NCBI RefSeq assembly: GCF_020215645.1
Contig: NZ_CP084058.1
Span: forward strand, 744,001-808,000
Source: Nonomuraea gerenzanensis
Lineage (GTDB): Bacteria > Actinomycetota > Actinomycetes > Streptosporangiales > Streptosporangiaceae
Direction: 5' to 3'
Length of the DNA stretch: 64,000 nucleotides
A program made the translations under genes and the position numbers. Under the pieces are notes generated by a model. The model was not told the origin of the DNA, searched no databases, and saw only the letters and a program-made list of their open reading frames with translations. Shown here piece by piece: positions 60,280 through 64,000 of this stretch (its first letter is position 1; each line of letters starts with the position of its first letter).

Positions 60280-60750
60280 GTGGGCGTCGGAGTCGACGTC
60301 CACCCGTTCTCGTCGAGCGACTCAGGCCGCGAGCTCAACCTCGCGGGCCTGCACTGGCCGGGTGAGCCCGGCCTAGAAGGCCACTCCGACGGCGACGCCG
60401 CGGCGCACGCCGCCTGCGACGCGCTGCTCACGGCGGCCGGGCTGGGCGATCTGGGCCGGCTGTTCGGCACCGCGGACCCACGCTGGGCGGGCGCCTCGGG
60501 TGCCGCCCTGCTGGAGGAGACCGCCCGCCAGGTACGCGCGGCGGGCTTCGAGATCGGCAACGTGGCCGTCCAGGTGGTCGGAAACCGGCCGAAGCTGGCC
60601 CCGCGCCGGGAAGAGGCCGAGAAGGCGCTCAGCGCCGCTGTGGGGGCTCCTGTGAGCCTGTCCGCCACCACCACCGACGGGCTGGGCCTGACCGGGCGGG
60701 GCGAGGGCATCGCGGCCATCGCGACGGCGCTGGTCGTCAACCTTTCCTGA
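60280..60750 (+). CDS. ispF: 2-C-methyl-D-erythritol 2,4-cyclodiphosphate synthase
   Basis: A 156-residue IspF of the MEP isoprenoid pathway. Metal ligands are in GVDVHPF, and [17 protein letters not shown] is the family's main signature. [17 protein letters not shown] is near the end. The GTG at 60280 lacks a ribosome site. An in-frame CTG at 60259 overlaps the carD stop (CTGA) and would add NTNLPR, which resembles usual IspF N-termini, so translation from CTG by coupling is possible. IspD, normally encoded between carD and ispF, is absent here. Confidence 0.92.
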   Translation: MGVGVDVHPFSSSDSGRELNLAGLHWPGEPGLEGHSDGDAAAHAACDALLTAAGLGDLGRLFGTADPRWAGASGAALLEETARQVRAAGFEIGNVAVQVVGNRPKLAPRREEAEKALSAAVGAPVSLSATTTDGLGLTGRGEGIAAIATALVVNLS

Positions 60751-60866
60751 GTTCCCTGCGTCATACGTTGGGACGCGTGAGGGTGTCCTGGCGGGTCGTC
60801 GCCTAGCCCGCCCTGTTCGAAGGCGGCGGTTCGTCACTGGCGCGGTACGGGCCGCCGCCTTCCCAT

Positions 60867-60892
60867 GGGTAGTTTGCCTGCTCAGGGGGTAT
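60867..60892 (+). promoter_or_regulatory. Possible stress sigma factor (SigB/SigF-type) promoter
   Basis: GGGT (60867-60870), 16 nt, then GGGTAT (60887-60892) fits the GNNT-N14-16-GGGTAY consensus of Streptomyces SigB. It lies 40 bp before the first GlsB/YeaQ-type gene. Confidence 0.45.
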
Positions 60893-60932
60893 GTGTCCCC
60901 AAGACATGTGAACGTCTCGGGGGGAGCTACAC

Positions 60933-61223
60933 ATGATCGGCGCGATTGTTTCCGCAGTAGTCATCGGCGCCATCGTCGGTGCGCTGGCCAGACTGCTGGT
61001 GCCCGGCAGGCAGAACATGTCCATCGGCCTGACCCTCATCGTCGGCATCGTGGCCGCCCTGGTGGGAACGCTGATCGCCCATGCGCTCGGCTGGGCCGAC
61101 ACCAGAGGCATCGACTGGATCGAGCACATACTGCAGCTCGCTCTGGCCGTCATCGGTGTGCTGCTCGTGACCCGGATGGGCATGGGGCGCGGCGGTGGCC
61201 GTACAGGTCGAACCACCACCTGA
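60933..61223 (+). CDS. GlsB/YeaQ/YmgE-type small membrane protein
   Basis: A 96-residue protein with three short membrane helices, each Gly/Ala-rich (IVSAVVIGAIVGALARLLVPGRQ, LTLIVGIVAALVGTLIA, ILQLALAVIGVLLV). The first helix followed by ARLLVPGRQ is the family signature. Members are general-stress proteins of unknown action. GGGGGAG precedes the ATG. A paralogue follows 97 bp downstream. Confidence 0.87.
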   Translation: MIGAIVSAVVIGAIVGALARLLVPGRQNMSIGLTLIVGIVAALVGTLIAHALGWADTRGIDWIEHILQLALAVIGVLLVTRMGMGRGGGRTGRTTT

Positions 61224-61271
61224 CCTGGGCCTTCGTAACAGCAATGCATAAACCCGGTAGATCGGGTAGCC

Positions 61272-61312
61272 ACCTCCCCGTGAGGATGAACCGCTCACCC
61301 TCATGGGGAGGT
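61272..61312 (+). promoter_or_regulatory. Hairpin sequestering the ribosome binding site of the second GlsB-type gene
   Basis: ACCTCCCCGTGAGG (61272-61285) pairs with CCTCATGGGGAGGT (61299-61312) in 14 bp, one of them G-U, over a 13-nt loop. The right arm contains GGGGAGG, the ribosome binding site 8 nt before the ATG at 61321. Translation should be blocked while it is folded. It could also act as a terminator of the upstream gene. Confidence 0.55.
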
Positions 61313-61320
61313 TTCACATC

Positions 61321-61590
61321 ATGACCATCGAATCCATCCTTGGCGCCATCGTGATCGGCGCCGTGATCGGCGCAATCGGTCGCCTGCTGCTTCCCGGCCG
61401 GCAGGCCATCGGGTGGATCCTCACCATCGTCGTCGGCATCGTCGCAGCCCTCGTGGGCACGCTGCTCGCGCAGGTCCTGGGCGTGGAGACGACCCCCGGT
61501 ATCGACTGGATCGAACTGGTGATGCAGGTGGTGCTCGCCATCGTCGGCGTCGGCCTGGTCGCCGGACTCAAGCGCGGATCCCGCGTCTGA
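61321..61590 (+). CDS. GlsB/YeaQ/YmgE-type small membrane protein, paralogue
   Basis: An 89-residue paralogue of the preceding protein (SILGAIVIGAVIGAIGRLLLPGRQ, ILTIVVGIVAALVGTLLAQVLG, VMQVVLAIVGVGLVAG). Both share GIDWIE in the second loop. The ATG at 61321 follows GGGGAGG, which is held in the 61272-61312 hairpin. This suggests separate, conditional translation of the copy. A terminator-type hairpin follows. Confidence 0.87.
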   Translation: MTIESILGAIVIGAVIGAIGRLLLPGRQAIGWILTIVVGIVAALVGTLLAQVLGVETTPGIDWIELVMQVVLAIVGVGLVAGLKRGSRV

Positions 61591-61615
61591 CAGCCGGCTG
61601 AAGGCGGGATACATC

Positions 61616-61647
61616 GGCCCGCCCGGGGAGTCACTCCCGGGCGGGCC
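61616..61647. terminator. Terminator hairpin between convergent genes
   Basis: GGCCCGCCCGGG (61616-61627) pairs with CCCGGGCGGGCC (61636-61647), 12 bp, 8-nt loop. It lies between the convergent stops at 61590 and 61663. Confidence 0.72.
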
Positions 61648-61662
61648 CGCCCATGCCCGCGG

Positions 61663-62727
61663 TCAGTCGTCAGGCGGGCGCGGGGTGCTGCGCAGGCGCC
61701 CCGACGGGGCCGGGGTGTCGTCGTGGATCACCGGGTGCGGGGCGGTGTCCTCCATGGACTCGTCCCGCCGCTCGCCGTCGTCGGCGGTCTCAGGGCCGTG
61801 CACGGGGTCGGGGACGGGCTCGTCCTCGAAGACGGGGTGCGGCTGGGTGTCGGCGTCCTTCTCGTCCGGCTCGTCCTGCTCGTCGCCCGGGCGGGGGTGG
61901 ACCAGGACGTCGGCGGGCTTGACGCGGTCGCCCCAGCGGACGGGGCGTTCCACCGGCTCAGGCTCGGGCTCCGGCTCGGGTCGGGGCTCGGGTTGAGGCT
62001 CCGGCTCGGGGTCCGGCTCCCGTACGGGCTCAGGTTCCCGTACGGGCTCAGGTTCCCGTACGGGCTCAGGCGCTCGTACGGGCTCAGGCCTTTGTACGGG
62101 CTCAGAGGCGAGCTCCTCCTCCTGCATTGGCCACTCCGACACCCGGGCTGAGACCGGCGGGGTCTCGGGGGCGGCGGTGGGGCCGACCACCGGCGTGGGC
62201 TCCAGGACGGGCGCGGGCGTCTCCGCGGCCAGCGGGGGAGCCGCCTGGGGGCGGTGGAAGGGGACGATGTCCTGCTCGGCCGTACGCTCGTCGGGCTCGG
62301 CGCGCTGCGGGCCGCGTACGTGCTTGATCAGCAGCAACCACAGCCACAGCGCCAGGGCGAGCATGACCCACGGCGCCAGCGCCACGCCGATGGCCGTCTC
62401 ACGCACGCCGAACGGGAAGCGCACCGCCGTGGCGACGTTTACCGCCGCGGCCGCCACGATCAGCAGCACCAGCACCAGCGCTGCCTGCACGCGCACCAGC
62501 ATCCTGGCGGGGCGCAGCAGCAGCACGCCGATCAGCGCGATCAGCAGGAGCGCGTCGAAGGCGGCGGGATAGAGGAAGGCTAGGTCGGGCCTGGCCTCGC
62601 CGGTGAGGGCCAGCGCGCGCAGGTCGTCGAAGGAGAGCGCGCAGGCGGCCCCGGTGAGGGCGGCCACCGCGAGCCCGGCCAGGGCGATGCCCAGGCGGCG
62701 GAGCGTAGAGGGGGGAGTCACGTCCAT
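61663..62727 (-). CDS. DUF2637-type membrane protein with long acidic Pro/Glu tail
   Basis: A 354-residue protein. Four N-terminal membrane helices (ALAGLAVAALTGAACALSF.., FDALLLIALIGVLLL, VLVLLIVAAAAVNVATAV, WVMLALALWLWLLLI) fit DUF2637, a domain also seen in SpdB-type conjugation proteins of actinomycete plasmids. The C-terminal ~215 residues are disordered, rich in Pro, Glu and Asp, with a PEPVRE repeat. The start is the ATG at 62727; TAGGCT is 10 nt upstream. No conjugation genes are near. Function unknown. Confidence 0.72.
   Translation of the reverse strand: MDVTPPSTLRRLGIALAGLAVAALTGAACALSFDDLRALALTGEARPDLAFLYPAAFDALLLIALIGVLLLRPARMLVRVQAALVLVLLIVAAAAVNVATAVRFPFGVRETAIGVALAPWVMLALALWLWLLLIKHVRGPQRAEPDERTAEQDIVPFHRPQAAPPLAAETPAPVLEPTPVVGPTAAPETPPVSARVSEWPMQEEELASEPVQRPEPVRAPEPVREPEPVREPEPVREPDPEPEPQPEPRPEPEPEPEPVERPVRWGDRVKPADVLVHPRPGDEQDEPDEKDADTQPHPVFEDEPVPDPVHGPETADDGERRDESMEDTAPHPVIHDDTPAPSGRLRSTPRPPDD
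62022..62105. repeat. Five 18-bp tandem repeats encoding PEPVRE
   Basis: GTACGGGCTCAG recurs with an exact 18-bp period at 62022, 62040, 62058, 62076 and 62094, inside the DUF2637 protein's acidic tail. It is slippage-type expansion, in frame. Confidence 0.85.
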
Positions 62728-62784
62728 GGCGCTTTCGAGCCTACAGAACAATGATGGTGCAGACCGATCAAGGGAGACGCGCAC

Positions 62785-63171
62785 ATGGCAGTACTGACGG
62801 AAGATGTCCGCAAACTCCTGGACGCTCCCAATCACGCCACGGTGACAAGCCTGAACCCCGACGGGGGGCCGCAGTCGTCGGTCGTGTGGGTGCGCACGGA
62901 CGGTGACGACATCCTGTTCTCCACCGTGAAGGGGCGCAGGAAGCCGCGCAACTTCGAGCGGGACCCGCGGGTCAGCCTGCTGGTCATCGACCCGGCCGAT
63001 CCGTACCGCTACGTGGAGGTCCGCGGGCGGGTGACGATGACGCCCGACCCCGAGGGGGCGCTCATCGAGGAGCTGTCGCAGAAGTACCAAGGCACGTCCT
63101 GGGAGGACAAACCGGGCGTCGAGCGACTAATCATCCGGATCACTCCGGAGAAGGTCTACTTGCGGGGCTGA
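62785..63171 (+). CDS. PPOX-class F420-dependent oxidoreductase
   Basis: A 128-residue split-barrel flavin/F420 protein (HATVTSLNPDGGPQSSVVWVRTDGDDILFST, RKPRNFERDPRVSLLVID, YRYVEVRGRV). This group uses F420H2 to reduce small molecules such as biliverdin or quinones. AGGGAG lies before the ATG. Substrate unknown. Confidence 0.9.
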   Translation: MAVLTEDVRKLLDAPNHATVTSLNPDGGPQSSVVWVRTDGDDILFSTVKGRRKPRNFERDPRVSLLVIDPADPYRYVEVRGRVTMTPDPEGALIEELSQKYQGTSWEDKPGVERLIIRITPEKVYLRG

Positions 63172-63214
63172 TTTATCGGCGTGATAACCGCGCCGAGGCG
63201 TTAGCCTTGCCTTC

Positions 63215-64000
63215 GTGAGCCTGCACATCTACGACACCAGCACGCGCGCCATCCGTGAATTCGTTCCGGTCGAAGCCGGCCGGGCGTCGATTTATCTGTG
63301 TGGGGCCACCGTGCAGGCTCCGCCCCACATCGGGCACATCCGCTCAGGTGTGAACTTCGACGTGCTCAGGCGCTGGATGACGCGTTCCGGGTACGACGTG
63401 ACGTTCTGCCGCAACGTCACCGACATCGACGACAAGATCATCAGGGTGTCGGCCGAGGAGGGCGTGCCCTGGTTCGTCGTGGCCGAGCGCAACCAGCGGG
63501 CCTTCACCTGGGCCTACGACACGCTGGGCTGCCTGCCGCCGACCGTCGAGCCGCGCGCCACCGGGCACGTGCCCGAGATGATCACGTTGATGGAGCGGCT
63601 GATCGAGCGCGGCCACGCGTACGCGTCGGGCGGTGACGTCTACTTCGACGTGCAGTCGTACGCCGACCGCTACGGCTCGCTGTCCAACCAGAAGCTGGAG
63701 AACATGCGGGCGGCGGCCGACACCGATGACGAGTCGTGCAAGCGCGACCCGCGCGACTTCGCGCTGTGGAAGGGCGAGAAGCCCGGCGAGCCGACCTGGC
63801 CGACGCCGTGGGGCCCCGGGCGGCCCGGCTGGCACCTGGAGTGCTCGGCGATGGCCACCAAGTACCTGGGGCCGACGTTCGACATTCACGGCGGCGGCAT
63901 CGACCTGATCTTCCCGCATCACGAGAACGAGATCGCCCAGTCGCAGGCGGCCGGTGACGGGTTCGCCCGCAACTGGATGCACAACGGCATGCTCAAGATC
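63215..64000 (+). CDS. cysS: Cysteinyl-tRNA synthetase, 3' end outside window
   Basis: The first 262 codons of CysRS. Visible are [18 protein letters not shown], with the zinc-ligand Cys and the HIGH motif, then [34 protein letters not shown] with the second Cys ligand, and [22 protein letters not shown] with the His and Glu ligands. The related mycothiol ligase MshC was considered, but NVTDIDDKI and the ispF neighbourhood favour CysS. TAGCCT (63202-63207) is 7 nt before the GTG (leaderless). KMSKS and the anticodon domain lie beyond the window. Confidence 0.95.
   Translation, partial: MSLHIYDTSTRAIREFVPVEAGRASIYLCGATVQAPPHIGHIRSGVNFDVLRRWMTRSGYDVTFCRNVTDIDDKIIRVSAEEGVPWFVVAERNQRAFTWAYDTLGCLPPTVEPRATGHVPEMITLMERLIERGHAYASGGDVYFDVQSYADRYGSLSNQKLENMRAAADTDDESCKRDPRDFALWKGEKPGEPTWPTPWGPGRPGWHLECSAMATKYLGPTFDIHGGGIDLIFPHHENEIAQSQAAGDGFARNWMHNGMLKI

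Noticed and set aside
61663..62727. Plasmid conjugation (SpdB-like) region
   Set aside because: DUF2637 also occurs in chromosomal proteins, and no tra, rep or integrase gene is near.
63215..64000. Mycothiol ligase MshC instead of CysS
   Set aside because: The NVTDIDDKI text and the lpqE-carD-ispF neighbourhood fit CysS; the part that would settle it lies outside the window, so a small doubt remains.
1..64000. tRNA or rRNA genes
   Set aside because: No clover-leaf with TTC-type T arm and no rRNA signature was recognised by eye; a covariance-model scan (tRNAscan-SE, Infernal) would be decisive.

Overview
The window is high-GC DNA (roughly 70%) with dense genes, many ATGA/GTGA overlaps, GTG starts and TANNNT promoters placed about 7 nt before start codons. 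Mycothiol synthesis (mshA), F420-type enzymes, GlnR, Nur, CarD, MurT/GatD and SenX3-RegX3 identify an actinomycete. Gene order follows the conserved Streptomyces/Mycobacterium backbone (glnR ... cysA/sseC ... nur ... hbhA ... mshA-gpm-phoU-senX3-regX3-lpqE-carD-ispF-cysS). My best guess from memory is a Streptosporangiaceae member such as Nonomuraea. The genus is inference.

Layout. 1-6.5 kb: end of a FUSC-type exporter, a 2H phosphoesterase-like protein, a giant CRP-like/NB-ARC/TPR regulator and glnR. 6.7-11.1 kb: MoaD-like protein, DUF2993 lipid-binding protein, an ECF sigma/anti-sigma/thioredoxin operon, then a cysteine-containing leader peptide with a leaderless promoter ahead of a sulfurtransferase operon whose DUF4395 gene is decayed. 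11.2-17.6 kb: an ECF sigma factor overlapping an alkyltransferase with an unusual C-terminal Ada zinc domain, a cupin regulator, a multi-pass membrane protein and three linked single-pass membrane proteins. 17.7-22.7 kb: a membrane protein resembling a degenerate VirD4/TraG ATPase next to a HerA-like ATPase, the least explained module in the window. 22.8-30.5 kb: murT-gatD, BrkB, DsrE, nitrobindin, DUF2470, a predicted three-way-junction RNA or DNA element, nur, ygfZ, dtd and an asparaginase.

30.5-39.8 kb: mixed metabolic and regulatory genes, including a GntR-TetR fusion regulator divergent from a flavin monooxygenase with two matching palindromic operators, the hbhA cluster and a BlaI/M56 peptidase pair. 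40-42.7 kb: a secreted collagen-like protein with 173 uninterrupted G-X-Y triplets and a macrodomain gene. 42.8-54.4 kb: an exported GH2 glycosidase with two CBM42 domains, the mycothiol gene mshA, gpmA, an Asp/Glu racemase-like gene, a 2-oxoglutarate-type dioxygenase and an exported beta-helix protein behind a perfect 20-bp LacI-type operator. 54.4-55.0 kb is nearly gene-free and holds an IS5-type transposase remnant. 55-64 kb: phosphate regulation (phoU / senX3-regX3 with PHO-box-like repeats), lpqE, carD-ispF without the usual ispD between them, two GlsB/YeaQ-type stress proteins (one with its ribosome binding site inside a hairpin), a DUF2637 protein, an F420-type oxidoreductase and the start of cysS.

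No rRNA, tRNA, CRISPR array, prophage or complete insertion sequence was recognised. Functions are read from motifs and synteny without database searches.
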